From Candidatus Bathyarchaeota archaeon (lineage in GTDB: Archaea; Thermoproteota; Bathyarchaeia; Bathyarchaeales; SOJC01), in assembly GCA_023131225.1 (NCBI GenBank), contig JAGLZW010000036.1:1-64000 (forward strand): 64,000 nucleotides of DNA, read 5' to 3'. Within the stretch, counting starts at the first letter, position 1; each line of letters opens with the position of its first letter. The notes beneath the pieces are model-generated. The model saw only the letters and a program-made list of their open reading frames with translations. It did not search any database and was not told where the DNA came from. A program made the translations under genes and the position numbers. Below are positions 1-8,995 of this stretch, one piece after another.

Positions 1-622
1 AGTCACTCCAGTAGTTGCCTTCACATCCATTATCCCATGTGTTTGTATCGATTATTCCTGCAACAATTGCTTGAAGAGTGTTACCGATTAGGTTGTTATG
101 GAAAACATCGTTATTGCTGGAAGCGTAGAGGTAGATTCCATAAGTGTTGTTTGAGGCGGTGTTGCCAGTAATCGTGTTGCTGCTGGAATCGTAGAGGCTG
201 ATTCCACGAAAGTTGTTGGAGGCGTTGTTACCAGTAAGAGTGTTATTGCTGCTGGAATCGTAGAGGAAGATTCCATAGGTGAAGTTTGTGACTTCTACGT
301 TCTTGAGCGTTACGTTGCTTCTGCTACGTAGACTTATTCCAGTTCCTGTGCCTGCGCCCTGCACCGAGTAGCCTGCTCCATCAACCACAATGTTATTCCT
401 CTCTATTACAATGAAATCGTTAATTGTGCCAGTGAAGGTGTAGGTGACATTGTCTGCAGTGGTTATGTTTGCTGTTGGAGGGTCAATACTTCCATCGGCT
501 CTAATGTAGATGGTTCCACTCGTTTTAACTGGTTGAATGTTAAACGTTAAGGCTAATGTGCCAACTAGAAGCAGAATCAGCATAGCTATAGAGAATGAAA
601 AAGCGTATGTTGCTCTTCTCAT
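1..622 (-). CDS. NosD-like right-handed beta-helix surface protein, partial (3' end outside window)
   Basis: The frame is open from an ATG at 620-622 to the window edge, so only about 207 N-terminal residues are visible. The start is preceded by a GGGAGAAAGA ribosome site. A signal peptide (MRRATY then a long hydrophobic run) is followed by SGTIYIRADGSIDPPTA, then by repeating units of the type GI-LYDSSSN-TITGN-ASNN, the pattern of NosD/CASH parallel beta-helix proteins (periplasmic copper-binding-like repeats). The last visible residues, NYWSD, also recur in this family. The 17-residue leader module and the upstream DNA are nearly identical to those of the dockerin protein starting at 8792. 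It is probably an exported, cell-surface protein. Whether it ends in a dockerin pair like its neighbours cannot be seen here. Confidence 0.85.
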   Translation of the reverse strand, partial: MRRATYAFSFSIAMLILLLVGTLALTFNIQPVKTSGTIYIRADGSIDPPTANITTADNVTYTFTGTINDFIVIERNNIVVDGAGYSVQGAGTGTGISLRSRSNVTLKNVEVTNFTYGIFLYDSSSNNTLTGNNASNNFRGISLYDSSSNTITGNTASNNTYGIYLYASSNNDVFHNNLIGNTLQAIVAGIIDTNTWDNGCEGNYWSD

Positions 623-658
623 TCTTTCTCCCTACACTAATACCTTGCAACATCACAC

Positions 659-689
659 TATTATCGTTTTTGAAAGAAAGTTCTATTTC
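659..689 (-). promoter_or_regulatory. Conserved upstream element of the beta-helix gene (copy 1)
   Basis: A 31-bp block beginning 37 bases upstream of the ATG at 622 matches 8825-8855, upstream of the dockerin gene, at 30 of 31 positions. Read on the minus strand it contains CAAAAACGATAATA, which could serve as a BRE/TATA-type promoter core. The same spacing relative to two related starts suggests a shared promoter or a duplicated 5' region. Confidence 0.5.
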
Positions 690-770
690 GATGAATGCAC
701 AAACACGCAAAGGGAAAGTTGCTGTGGCTAGCTTGGAACGCTTGGTAACAAACTAGAACATATCCAAAGG

Positions 771-850
771 AAAAAATGGGGAGTTGCGGGGAAAAGAAAT
801 TGGGAGATATCACCCGAGTGGGGGAGGTTCAAATCTCACCCCGCCCGCCA
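771..850 (+). repeat. Dispersed GC-rich hairpin repeat, copy A (tRNA-like 3' end)
   Basis: The copy opens with the family signature AAAAAATGGGGAGTTGCGGGG and contains an imperfect GGGAGATATCACCC inverted repeat. It closes with GGTTCAAATCTCACCCC followed by GCCCGCCA, which looks like a tRNA T-arm plus acceptor end with CCA. GCGGGG at 786-791 can pair with CCCCGC near the end. No anticodon arm is present, so it is not a normal tRNA. Related copies start at 1369, 8863 and 9486, and on the minus strand at 20437. Confidence 0.55.
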
Positions 851-861
851 TTGCTAATTTT

Positions 862-1329
862 TCAGAACCGCGCTGCTCTATCAGAATCCTTGTCTTGGGT
901 ATTTGTGTTCTTGTTATGTTTTCTTTTTGCCAAGCCCCGCTGCATTTCTTCGCAGCGCGCGTACCATAAGGTCTCATAATCCTTTTGAGACACAACTCTA
1001 TTTTTCAGGTCCGCTATAGTGTGAATCCCGTCTTCCTTGCACCATCTCACACAGATTTCATAAGCATCCCAATCAAGTTCCTCGTCTTCCCAGTATACTG
1101 GAACTTCGGGAAAGTCACGCAGGAAAGCAGCAAATGCCCTAGTATGACCGTCAACAAAAACGATTTCATTTCCGAGTTTCTTAATTGGTATAGGTTCAAT
1201 TATCTCAGGGTTTGCAGAATCAAACGTCTTCATTATTTCAGATAATTTTTCAGAACTTATGTATAATTGACTCGGTTGTATCTTGTTGAGCTTCATCATG
1301 GATGTCTTGGTCATTAGATCCACAGCCAT
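862..1329 (-). CDS. ParB/sulfiredoxin-like nuclease-fold small protein
   Basis: A 155-residue protein with the ParB N-terminal-like signature FVDGHTRAFAA at about residues 57-67, preceded by IEPIPIKKLGN and followed by VPVYWEDEELDW. This D-G-H/N-R pattern is typical of ParB-like ATP/CTP-binding domains; some stand-alone archaeal versions have unknown roles. The C-terminal 40 residues are highly charged (RKHNKNTNTQDKDSD) and end 12 bases short of hairpin repeat copy A, so the tail may be poorly conserved. Internal ATGs at M6, M11 and M12 are alternative starts; none has a convincing ribosome site. It stands alone between two surface-protein genes on the same strand. The function is unknown. 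Confidence 0.7.
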   Translation of the reverse strand: MAVDLMTKTSMMKLNKIQPSQLYISSEKLSEIMKTFDSANPEIIEPIPIKKLGNEIVFVDGHTRAFAAFLRDFPEVPVYWEDEELDWDAYEICVRWCKEDGIHTIADLKNRVVSQKDYETLWYARCEEMQRGLAKRKHNKNTNTQDKDSDRAARF

Positions 1330-1368
1330 AGTTTATTAGAAGTCTAAAATAAATGGATGCTGTTCATG

Positions 1369-1400
1369 AAAAAAATGGGAAAGTTGCGGGAGACATCTCC
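1369..1400 (+). repeat. Dispersed hairpin repeat, copy B
   Basis: Contains AAAAAAATGGGAAAGTTGCGGGAG followed by a perfect GGAGA-CA-TCTCC inverted repeat. It lacks the tRNA-like 3' part of copies A and C. It lies between the ParB-like gene start and the 3' end of the first dockerin gene. Confidence 0.5.
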
Positions 1401-1481
1401 ACTGCTAACATAGAAAAGCATTGTCGTCGCTTTCTCCGCTTCTACGTTGTCTTCTTGTTAAGCAAAAAGACAGAGTTATGG

Positions 1482-4400
1482 TTACCAGCTTTCCCCGTAG
1501 TTTCCAGCTGCAGCCACGATGTCAAAAATGTCTATATCACCATCACCATCTATGTCGTAGTTTGGATTGTACCCAGGGTCACTTACCTTAGATCCGTAGG
1601 CACCAGCCATCGCCACAATGTCGAAAATATCCACGTCGCGATCGCCGTCGACATCACCGGGAATCGTCACGAACACCCAAGCGTCGCCTAACTCGTTGTC
1701 AGCAACATCTATCTCCCCAAAAACTACGTCTGCTGCGGCACTTATGTTGTAGCTTCCCTTGGAAGAGCCAGTCCACTGTAATGTGAACGTGGTGACGTTA
1801 TTCCTGGCAAGCGCAACGAATTGCTTCCCGATGGTGGTTGCGTTTGCGCAGACGGTTACGTTGAAGGTTTCGATCCACATTCCCTCGTTTCCAACCTTAA
1901 CGGTGAGATTGATTGCATAACCCTCGGGCACTACAAACTTCGGGTAGTGAAGGCTGATGACTGCTACGTCATGGATTGGCAGAGGAGACAAGGCGACTTG
2001 CATTGTCGTCTCCGCTTGACTGTAAACTGAGGCGTTTTCTTCTGAGGTCACGTAGTTTGCCTTCTCCACGGTGATAGTGTAGTTTCCCGGGAGAATCTCG
2101 GCGAAGGACACAATCCCATTTGACGTGACGCCGCGCCTAACATAGGGACCAATGACATAGATGTTGTCGACACGGACCGCTGTGGTTCTTCTTTCTCCCC
2201 AACCTTCTGCATAGTCCGCCGATGCTTGGAGGTGAAACATGACTTCGTTTGGCAAAGTTTCTCCATACTTGTCAAAGTAGTCCGCGGCTACGTTTCGCTC
2301 GAAATGCACCTCGTCTCCTGGGTTAACAGTGTAGTTCATGCCGCCGAAATCTCCAGTCGTTGAGAACCCATAGGACACCCATCTGGATGTGTTTGCAGCA
2401 TTGTAGACGATGATTATGAAGTAGGAATGGCCGACGCCGCCGCTTCCCTGAATGTCGTCGAATTTCAATGTTGCGCCAAGAGTGGGGGCCCCGTCTCTGT
2501 TGAAGGTTCGATTCACTGCGGCATCAACCCTCCAGGGGGAAGCCCAAGCATCGGAGTCTGCGTAGAACCTTGCACTGTAAGATTCTGAAAGCGCGCTGGC
2601 GTCGGAGACTATGCTGCTATTCCAAGTTCCTGGGGGAAGGCTTCCGCTTTGTGCACTGTTAGATGAATAGTAGAAACTCCACCCACTGAAGCTTCCGTTT
2701 TCGAAGTTTTCTCGAAAAGCTTGTTTAGACGTGACGGTTATGGCTGCGGCGTTTACCGGCTCGTCTGTTATTTCGTCGGTTATGTTAATCTCCAACATTC
2801 CAGTGATGGTCGCGAGGTTGATCGAAACGTTTGTGGTTGAGGCTGGGTTTACGACGATTGGCTGGGATGTGTTTTCGTAGCCAAACTTGCTTGCGTTGAG
2901 TGTGTAGTTGCCTTGGTACAGAAACGGAATGGTGAAGGTTCCATTCTCGTTGCTTTGTGTTGCAACGAATGGTGTACTCGTGTTGCCGCTTACGTTGATT
3001 TCCACTCCGCCTAACGGGTTTCCGGATGACTCGTCGACAACCAAGCCTGATACTGACCCTGACCACATTCGATCTGCATGGTCAATCACGTCCCGTTGCA
3101 AGTCCATGATTTCCAGAACTTCAAGCTGCGTGTAGTTGCCGGCGGATTTCACGTCGCCAATGGTCACGTTCAACGCAGTGACGCTAGTTTCATACTTGGT
3201 CAGCAGAACGTCGGGAACAAGCCCGACAAGTTCTTCGTCAACCAAGAGTTCCGCTTGAACTATCGAGTCCATTGCATCCACGAATGTTGCAGGCTCCGTG
3301 TATGCCGTCTCATTCATGGCTGCCGCTGCGGCCAAATCCGAAACTAGGAAGCCATTCGAAGTTCCGTAAGTGAAGCCCAGAGATCGAAAGCTAGAGTTCG
3401 TGAAGGCCAATATCCACCGCCTTCCAACGCTCGAGTCAACTATCTCCGCGGTCGTAAAGGCGACGTTATTCTCCTCCGAAACTTCTGGAACCAACTGAAG
3501 GCCATCCACCTGAACAATGAAGGCCAACGTTTTGTTTTCCATGCTTGGAGGAATCGGATAGAAGAAGAGAAGGAGTTGGCTGCTTCGTGCTAGTAGGGCA
3601 CTTACCGGTTCTGTGCCTATGAGGATGGAACTCGCAATTAGAATGGAAACATTGCCATATGCAGGCACCGTCGGCATACCCTCATAAAGCCACAGGCTTA
3701 CAGAAGTTGGCGGGGAGACAACACCACCGTCATTGGACACTGTTACGAGAATTTCCGCTTCCAATGATTGATAGAGACCAAGGTACCCTGGGAGAAATCC
3801 TGGTCCGCTCCCTCTAAACCACTCCCCAACGACGTTCAAGTCGGGCAGCCGCGATGCAACGGCCACCATGGCCTTGACGGATAGTGGAGTTCCAACCACG
3901 TTAATGTACCATGGAGACAGGTCGGGGAAGATCAGTGAGAACTCGAAGCTTTCATATTCATTCTCAGCTTCGAATGTTGCAGGCAGCGAGAGTGTGGTTG
4001 ATACGTTTCCATTGGCAAAGTCTGCCTGAGTAACGGGTATGGTTTTCGCCAACGTCCCATTCTCAAAATGAACCTCCATTGTCGTGTCTGGAATGGTATA
4101 GCCCGGAGGCGGGTTAACAACCACGTGCCTTACGGGAAGCGTGGCCTCAAATGTGAATCCTGGGGTGGCAGAGATTGGCGGTGAAGGCCCAACATCGAAA
4201 ATGGGCAGGCCGTAACCTCCCACTCCAGGGCCCCCTCCAGGAATGAATAATCGTGACATCTGGTAGTCCGTGTCGTCTGAATCGTCCGCGTTAACTGGAA
4301 TGTTGTCCCCTGCACTGCTAATAGGGGTCCAGAGAGGAAGTGTCCACCACCACGACACGCCCAGTATGGAGAACCCTATCATCGGTGCAATTTCGACGAC

Positions 4401-5180
4401 ATAGTCGACTTCGTAGTTAAGATTGTATGCCCCGAAGTCAACGTAGCCGTCTTGGGAAGTGTAAATGTCGGTGTCTTTGATGTTGAACTGTGGACTGTAT
4501 GCGTTGCCGAGCACAATTCCATGGCTTCCGACATCGTTAGCCGTGGCATAGGGATCGTTTTCATAATAGTCTCCCCAAATCTCGTACCCATAGATTCTGT
4601 AGCGCGCTTCAATCCCTATTTGAACGTCAAGGATTTCCCTTATTCCGATGGAAGCCTTGAACGTCTCAGCTGAAGTTAACACTGATTCTCCTTGAAGGGG
4701 AGGAGTGAAGTCTCCCTCAAAGTTGAAACCCGTGTCAAAATCCCCAACTCCAACCTTCCCTGTGACGCATTCCGGTCCATAAGGGTCGTATGTCACTGAA
4801 AGGTTGAACCCGAACACATACTCGAATTCCAAACCTTCCCCGTTGTACGGTTCCGCGGCCATCTCAACCTCGTTCGTAGTGAAAGGCTCGATGCAAGTAT
4901 CATAGCGCGCCTTGATCTTGGTGGGCAACCGAATGTAACATCGACCTAGACTTAAATACACAGTTCCGGAAAGCTTTCCTCGATAGCCGCCCAAATCTTT
5001 ACTGAAACTCTTCTTCCATGTGGGATTGTCTAGGTACACCTTCTCAAAGACAACATTGTCCTCAAATTCCTCCACATTTTCGACGAAGCCTCCACCTTCC
5101 GCAGGTTTAACAAGCACAAGGGAACCAGACAAGAAACTTGCCAAAAGCACACCTATGAGAACTAGACTCTTCGCCCCCAT
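1482..5180 (-). CDS. Giant secreted dockerin protein (CARDB / carboxypeptidase-regulatory-like domains)
   Basis: A 1232-residue protein. Residues 1-30 are a signal peptide. The first half is an unrecognised extracellular region with a CARDB-like segment (LNVVGEW to about 600). Around residue 707 a carboxypeptidase-regulatory-like beta sandwich begins (SGLVVDESSGNPLGGVEI). A second such domain starts near 800 and is interrupted at about 823-1010 by an inserted LamG/CBM-like beta-jelly-roll region (ENFENGSFSGWSFYYSS), then resumes with GIVSFAEILPGNYTITVEK. A CARDB domain follows (about 1067-1170). The last 60 residues are two dockerin repeats with the calcium-loop patterns GDVDGDRDVDIFDIV and YDIDGDGDIDIFDIV, ending NYGESW. 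Many N-x-S/T sequons fit an exported archaeal glycoprotein. A cohesin partner is expected from the family but none is seen in the window. Confidence 0.9.
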   Translation of the reverse strand: MGAKSLVLIGVLLASFLSGSLVLVKPAEGGGFVENVEEFEDNVVFEKVYLDNPTWKKSFSKDLGGYRGKLSGTVYLSLGRCYIRLPTKIKARYDTCIEPFTTNEVEMAAEPYNGEGLEFEYVFGFNLSVTYDPYGPECVTGKVGVGDFDTGFNFEGDFTPPLQGESVLTSAETFKASIGIREILDVQIGIEARYRIYGYEIWGDYYENDPYATANDVGSHGIVLGNAYSPQFNIKDTDIYTSQDGYVDFGAYNLNYEVDYVVEIAPMIGFSILGVSWWWTLPLWTPISSAGDNIPVNADDSDDTDYQMSRLFIPGGGPGVGGYGLPIFDVGPSPPISATPGFTFEATLPVRHVVVNPPPGYTIPDTTMEVHFENGTLAKTIPVTQADFANGNVSTTLSLPATFEAENEYESFEFSLIFPDLSPWYINVVGTPLSVKAMVAVASRLPDLNVVGEWFRGSGPGFLPGYLGLYQSLEAEILVTVSNDGGVVSPPTSVSLWLYEGMPTVPAYGNVSILIASSILIGTEPVSALLARSSQLLLFFYPIPPSMENKTLAFIVQVDGLQLVPEVSEENNVAFTTAEIVDSSVGRRWILAFTNSSFRSLGFTYGTSNGFLVSDLAAAAAMNETAYTEPATFVDAMDSIVQAELLVDEELVGLVPDVLLTKYETSVTALNVTIGDVKSAGNYTQLEVLEIMDLQRDVIDHADRMWSGSVSGLVVDESSGNPLGGVEINVSGNTSTPFVATQSNENGTFTIPFLYQGNYTLNASKFGYENTSQPIVVNPASTTNVSINLATITGMLEINITDEITDEPVNAAAITVTSKQAFRENFENGSFSGWSFYYSSNSAQSGSLPPGTWNSSIVSDASALSESYSARFYADSDAWASPWRVDAAVNRTFNRDGAPTLGATLKFDDIQGSGGVGHSYFIIIVYNAANTSRWVSYGFSTTGDFGGMNYTVNPGDEVHFERNVAADYFDKYGETLPNEVMFHLQASADYAEGWGERRTTAVRVDNIYVIGPYVRRGVTSNGIVSFAEILPGNYTITVEKANYVTSEENASVYSQAETTMQVALSPLPIHDVAVISLHYPKFVVPEGYAINLTVKVGNEGMWIETFNVTVCANATTIGKQFVALARNNVTTFTLQWTGSSKGSYNISAAADVVFGEIDVADNELGDAWVFVTIPGDVDGDRDVDIFDIVAMAGAYGSKVSDPGYNPNYDIDGDGDIDIFDIVAAAGNYGESW

Positions 5181-5522
5181 TCCAGACCCCTCTCCACCTG
5201 TTCAAACATACTCATGAAACTGATATTTGAACTAATCGCTCGAGTGACCTTGGCACCAAGCTTCAAGCTTCACAGATTCTACCTTCAGCACGCATGCAGG
5301 TTTGACCTCCTGATCTACGGACATATGATAGGCTTCGCGCGTTCGTCAAAGTTTGCGGGGAGCTTTTCTATCTCCTCTTTCCTCCCCTTCGCTTTCCTTT
5401 TAGAATAGCAGGGCGCTGCTACTCACTACGGGGAAAGCTGGTGGTCACAGGAGAGTGGAGACCCGCTACAATTTTGTATCGAGTACCCACGTTCCTGATT
5501 TTTCTACAAGTTGTTTTGTGGG
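5181..5522. other. Intergenic region between the two dockerin genes, with an inverted orphan dockerin tail
   Basis: It holds the upstream region of the 5180 gene (GGTGGAGAGGGG ribosome site just before its ATG). It also holds a short plus-strand fragment at 5414-5446 that reads A-A-T-H-Y-G-E-S-W, like the C-termini of both dockerin proteins but in the opposite direction. No intact gene was seen. Confidence 0.6.
5426..5442 (+). repeat. 17-bp inverted copy of the dockerin gene 3' end
   Basis: CTACGGGGAAAGCTGGT here is the exact reverse complement of 1484-1500, the last codons of the 1482-5180 gene. The two copies therefore flank that gene as inverted repeats about 3.9 kb apart. In the matching frame the preceding codons also resemble the dockerin tail, so this looks like a relic of another dockerin gene. 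Confidence 0.55.
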
Positions 5523-8500
5523 CTACCAGCTTTCACCATAGTGTCCTACTGCGGCTACTATGTCGTAGATGTCTACGTCTCCATCACCGTCCAAGTCGCA
5601 GTTGGCGTCGTATTCCGGGTCGCTCTCGCTTGAGCCATAGGCACCAGCCATTGCCACGATGTCGAAAATATCAATGTCCCCATCACCATCTACATCTCCA
5701 CGGGCATGCCAATCGCAAAATGAAGCTTCGACTTCAGAGGTGTTTGCGCTGAATGTTCGGTTGACTCCCAGCTCAATGAGGCCAGTGAAGCTTTCTTCCA
5801 CTGTTGTGGTTTCATTTATCGCGTAAATCATGTTGAATGTGTAGTTGCCATTCCCTGTTCCTGCTAGCTTTGATCTGAAGCTCTCTCCAAAGACGTTAGG
5901 AACCAAAACCCACTCTGGTTCACTGTCAGGACCCGAATAGTATGCTCCAGGAATCTCCACGTCAATGCCACCAGTTCCGTTCACTCCAACATGTTTCCCT
6001 TGGGGATCATAAACGTGGATGTCAACAGGACTAAACGCTATAAAAAGCAGGTCACTAGGAAGAAGGGTTATCCTGAAGGTAGTGACAGCTGCCGCTCCAT
6101 AAATCGAATCTTTCACCCTAGCCATCCAAGGCTTGGGCACAATCCAAGTTTCGGGCATCATCCACTCTGTTGTCAACTGGGAAGTGAATAATCCTTCAGA
6201 ACTGGTTTGGGTCGAGATCTCCAGATCGTCTACCCAATAGCCAAAAGGGTTTCTAATCTGGATGACTATAGCACTTGAAACTAGGGGACTCCCAGAGCCT
6301 TTCCACTCGAAGTCACCTGAGAAAGTGATGTGAGGACTGATCATCCAGTAGCTTTCTTTGTCCGTAGCCATGTTGGCTGATATTTTCCATGAAGGTATAG
6401 CTGGCTGCTGGCAGACTTGCTGGCATATCTCATCGAGTCCTCCTTGGGGTCCAAGGTCATCTTTAATGCTTATGTAGTGGAAGAGGGCAAAACCATCCGC
6501 TTTGTTGACTCGTCCAGAATCAACAGCTTGTGCAACCTCATCCACAGTCACCCCATGTATCAGCTCTCCATTTTCGTCTGTATAGTTGAAGGCTTGAATT
6601 ACTGGAACAACATAAGGACTATAGACAAGACTTCTGAAGTATGTTGTTCTTTCCCCCACAAACGACGGAGGTTCTGGGTCAACCTCAGGAGGGGTAGTTG
6701 CATGATAAGTCATTGGCATAATAACGTCAACATGTCTTGAAATATTAACATAATCTTGTGCAACACCAGATTTAGTATCACCAATGTTCCAAGAATATAC
6801 ATCTGCAGATAGAATATGTTGTGGGAATGCTGTTCTTATGTCAGAAACGAAGTCAACAATTATTTGTTGAACAATCTTTTTGTATACATCATCAGCGTTT
6901 TCATCTGTTCTTATGTAATCGAGGTTGATGCCTGCCACGTTGTAGTTATCAAGAATCTCCGATAGAATGCTAAAGAAATAGCTTTGCACTGCCGGGCTTT
7001 CAGGTTGCACAAACTCTACTACAGTCTTTCCTTCTCCAGCCAGTTGTATTGGCAAATTAAGTCCTTCTGTAACTATCCCTAAATAGTCCGCAAAAACTGG
7101 AATCCAAGCATGGACTTCCAATTGCTTTTCATCAGCCTTTCCCAAAAGATACTCCATTGGATCAAAAGGCAACAATTCTTGAAAAGGTCCATACACCAAA
7201 TCGGGATACAACAAGCTAGGATACATGAGTATCCCACTTGCATAGCCTGGGTCTTCGTATCCTATGCCTTGGCTTTCAAGGTTGGGGTCAAATGAAGTTC
7301 TATCATCCTTGAATCCAACGAAAATTGTATTCATGTTATTGTCGCTAAGGTTTCCAACAAGCCAATCTATCGCTTGTTTAGCTGCTGGTTCAGAAACGCT
7401 TGTTTGCCCTGTTTCTGATATGCCAAATAACTGACTTAGTCTTACGAAAACTCCTCTTGGCTCTCCAATCTCCGGAACAGTTGAATGCGCACGCACGCGC
7501 ACCAGCCAAGCACCCGCAGGTGTGAAAGTATCAGTATATCCTATCACTGCTGCTCCACCATCATATGTGCTACACAAATCGTTAGTGTAATCATTTCCTG
7601 CGCCACCTACGACTTCATCTGATATGATGTACCCCTCATCATCTGTTTTTATCAACCAAATATCCTGATCTTCCCCTGGGACCGCTGTCGAGGCAGCTAT
7701 GAAGTATCCACCACTGTCCGTTTGGAAGACTGCGCTGCCAGAATCATATGAGCTTCTCGCGAATGTCTGTTCCCAGAGTTGGATTCCTGAAGAATCGAGT
7801 TTGAGCAGCCAAACATCCTTACTTCCTGGGTTTGTGCCTGTGACAATGAAGCCATCGTCAGATGTTCGCTTGATGCATGCTGCATAGGCGAAATCCTGAT
7901 AAGGAAGCCCATAACTGCGTGCCCACAAGATACCATACGTCTTGCTGAGACACACTACCCGAGTGCCCAAAAATTGCGCTTCTCCTGCAACTACGAAGTT
8001 GCCATCTGAGGTCTCTTCAACAGAATAGGCAATATCCCTCATGCTTCCAGCGTCATAGGTCATATGGCCTCCAGAGCCCGTGATCTTGATGAAATAATCG
8101 AACATTTTGTTAGTGTAGTCCTCATAGGTTTGTTGAGTGCCCACTATCACTTCATGTCCATCAGAGGTTGCTATCACGCAGTAAGCTGTATCATCATATA
8201 GCCCTCCCCGGGTCTCCGCGGACACCCTGTAGCCCTGGGAATTGGTCGTAACAATATAGACATCACGTTGCTCATTGTATGGCGGGCGAGAGTAGGCATG
8301 CTTGGTGGTATATCCCGCCAAGACGTAGCCGCCATCCGCCTTCACCGCCACTGAATAGGCAACATCATTTCTATGTTCACCGCCATCATAAGTCCTGCTC
8401 CATTGAAGATTCCCTTGCGCGTCAACTTTGACCAACCACATGTCAAGTCCATTACCCTGTACATGAGCGTGACCAGCCATTACATAGCCTCCGTCTGACG

Positions 8501-8792
8501 TCTGCTTCACAGAGTTGAGCGTATTCCCGTAGGTCCTGTTCCATTCCACGCTCGACAGCAGTGTAGAGGCTATTGCTGAGTGTGAGGCTCCAGCAATCCT
8601 CGTGTTATGGGATCCAATCGAGAAGGGGGAGAAACATGAGCTTGAAATTGGAGCAGTTGGCGGATCGATGCTCCCATCAGTCCTAATATATATGGTTCCA
8701 GATCCTTCAACGGTCTGAATATTTAATGCTAGAGTCAACATGCTTGTTAAAAGCAGTGTCACTATTATTCCTGAAGCAATTCTTCTCAACAT
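5523..8792 (-). CDS. Giant secreted protein: seven-repeat beta-propeller, TIM-barrel glycosidase-like domain, C-terminal dockerin pair
   Basis: A 1089-residue protein. The signal peptide (1-30) is followed by SGTIYIRTDGSIDPPTA, shared with the protein at 1-622. Residues 80-435 carry seven units of the type TSDGGYVMAG, consistent with a seven-bladed propeller. Residues 440-790 resemble the GHL10/DUF187 family of putative TIM-barrel glycosyl hydrolases: RGVFVRLSQ, LEVHAWIPVF, VAGINLDYIR, ILSADVYSW and MPMTYH are spaced as barrel strands, with acidic candidates in GINLDYIR and SADVY. Beta-sandwich regions follow. Residues 1030-1089 are two dockerin repeats (GDVDGDGDIDIFDIV, CDLDGDGDVDIYDIV), ending HYGESW. 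It is likely surface or secreted and may bind or cleave polysaccharide; activity is inferred only from the fold pattern. Confidence 0.88.
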   Translation of the reverse strand: MLRRIASGIIVTLLLTSMLTLALNIQTVEGSGTIYIRTDGSIDPPTAPISSSCFSPFSIGSHNTRIAGASHSAIASTLLSSVEWNRTYGNTLNSVKQTSDGGYVMAGHAHVQGNGLDMWLVKVDAQGNLQWSRTYDGGEHRNDVAYSVAVKADGGYVLAGYTTKHAYSRPPYNEQRDVYIVTTNSQGYRVSAETRGGLYDDTAYCVIATSDGHEVIVGTQQTYEDYTNKMFDYFIKITGSGGHMTYDAGSMRDIAYSVEETSDGNFVVAGEAQFLGTRVVCLSKTYGILWARSYGLPYQDFAYAACIKRTSDDGFIVTGTNPGSKDVWLLKLDSSGIQLWEQTFARSSYDSGSAVFQTDSGGYFIAASTAVPGEDQDIWLIKTDDEGYIISDEVVGGAGNDYTNDLCSTYDGGAAVIGYTDTFTPAGAWLVRVRAHSTVPEIGEPRGVFVRLSQLFGISETGQTSVSEPAAKQAIDWLVGNLSDNNMNTIFVGFKDDRTSFDPNLESQGIGYEDPGYASGILMYPSLLYPDLVYGPFQELLPFDPMEYLLGKADEKQLEVHAWIPVFADYLGIVTEGLNLPIQLAGEGKTVVEFVQPESPAVQSYFFSILSEILDNYNVAGINLDYIRTDENADDVYKKIVQQIIVDFVSDIRTAFPQHILSADVYSWNIGDTKSGVAQDYVNISRHVDVIMPMTYHATTPPEVDPEPPSFVGERTTYFRSLVYSPYVVPVIQAFNYTDENGELIHGVTVDEVAQAVDSGRVNKADGFALFHYISIKDDLGPQGGLDEICQQVCQQPAIPSWKISANMATDKESYWMISPHITFSGDFEWKGSGSPLVSSAIVIQIRNPFGYWVDDLEISTQTSSEGLFTSQLTTEWMMPETWIVPKPWMARVKDSIYGAAAVTTFRITLLPSDLLFIAFSPVDIHVYDPQGKHVGVNGTGGIDVEIPGAYYSGPDSEPEWVLVPNVFGESFRSKLAGTGNGNYTFNMIYAINETTTVEESFTGLIELGVNRTFSANTSEVEASFCDWHARGDVDGDGDIDIFDIVAMAGAYGSSESDPEYDANCDLDGDGDVDIYDIVAAVGHYGESW

Positions 8793-8824
8793 TCTCTCCC
8801 TAAAGCAAAATATACCTTAGACAG

Positions 8825-8855
8825 TATTATCGTTTTTGGAAGAAAGTTCTATTTC
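8825..8855 (-). promoter_or_regulatory. Conserved upstream element of the dockerin/propeller gene (copy 2)
   Basis: Begins 33 bases upstream of the ATG at 8792 and matches 659-689 at 30 of 31 bases. Both copies sit between a hairpin repeat and a surface-protein start, so the whole upstream block appears duplicated. On the minus strand CAAAAACGATAATA is a plausible promoter core. Confidence 0.5.
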
Positions 8856-8862
8856 AGCTAAG

Positions 8863-8928
8863 AAAAAATGGGGGTTTTGCGGGAGACATCTCCCTTGTGG
8901 GGAGGGTTCTAATCTAACCCCCGCACCA
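8863..8928 (+). repeat. Dispersed hairpin repeat, copy C (tRNA-like)
   Basis: Starts AAAAAATGGGGGTTTTGCGGGAG, contains the perfect GGGAGA-CA-TCTCCC inverted repeat, and ends GGGTTCTAATCTAACC then CCCGCACCA. GCGGGAG and CCCCCGC can pair as an acceptor-like stem (6 of 7) followed by ACCA. The interior is only about 32 nt and lacks an anticodon arm. It lies between the divergent 8792 and 8996 genes. Confidence 0.6.
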
Positions 8929-8995
8929 AGGTCGCAAAACTATTTAGATGTCTGTCAAGCTATTTGCTCGACGTATATTTGGGAGCTGAGATGAG

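Noticed and set aside
786-850. A tRNA gene in hairpin copy A
   Set aside because: The 3' end looks like a T-arm and acceptor with CCA, but there is no anticodon arm or D-arm and the T-stem is interrupted. I list it as a repeat.
8877-8928. A tRNA gene in hairpin copy C
   Set aside because: The acceptor-like stem pairs, but the interior of about 32 bases cannot hold D and anticodon arms.
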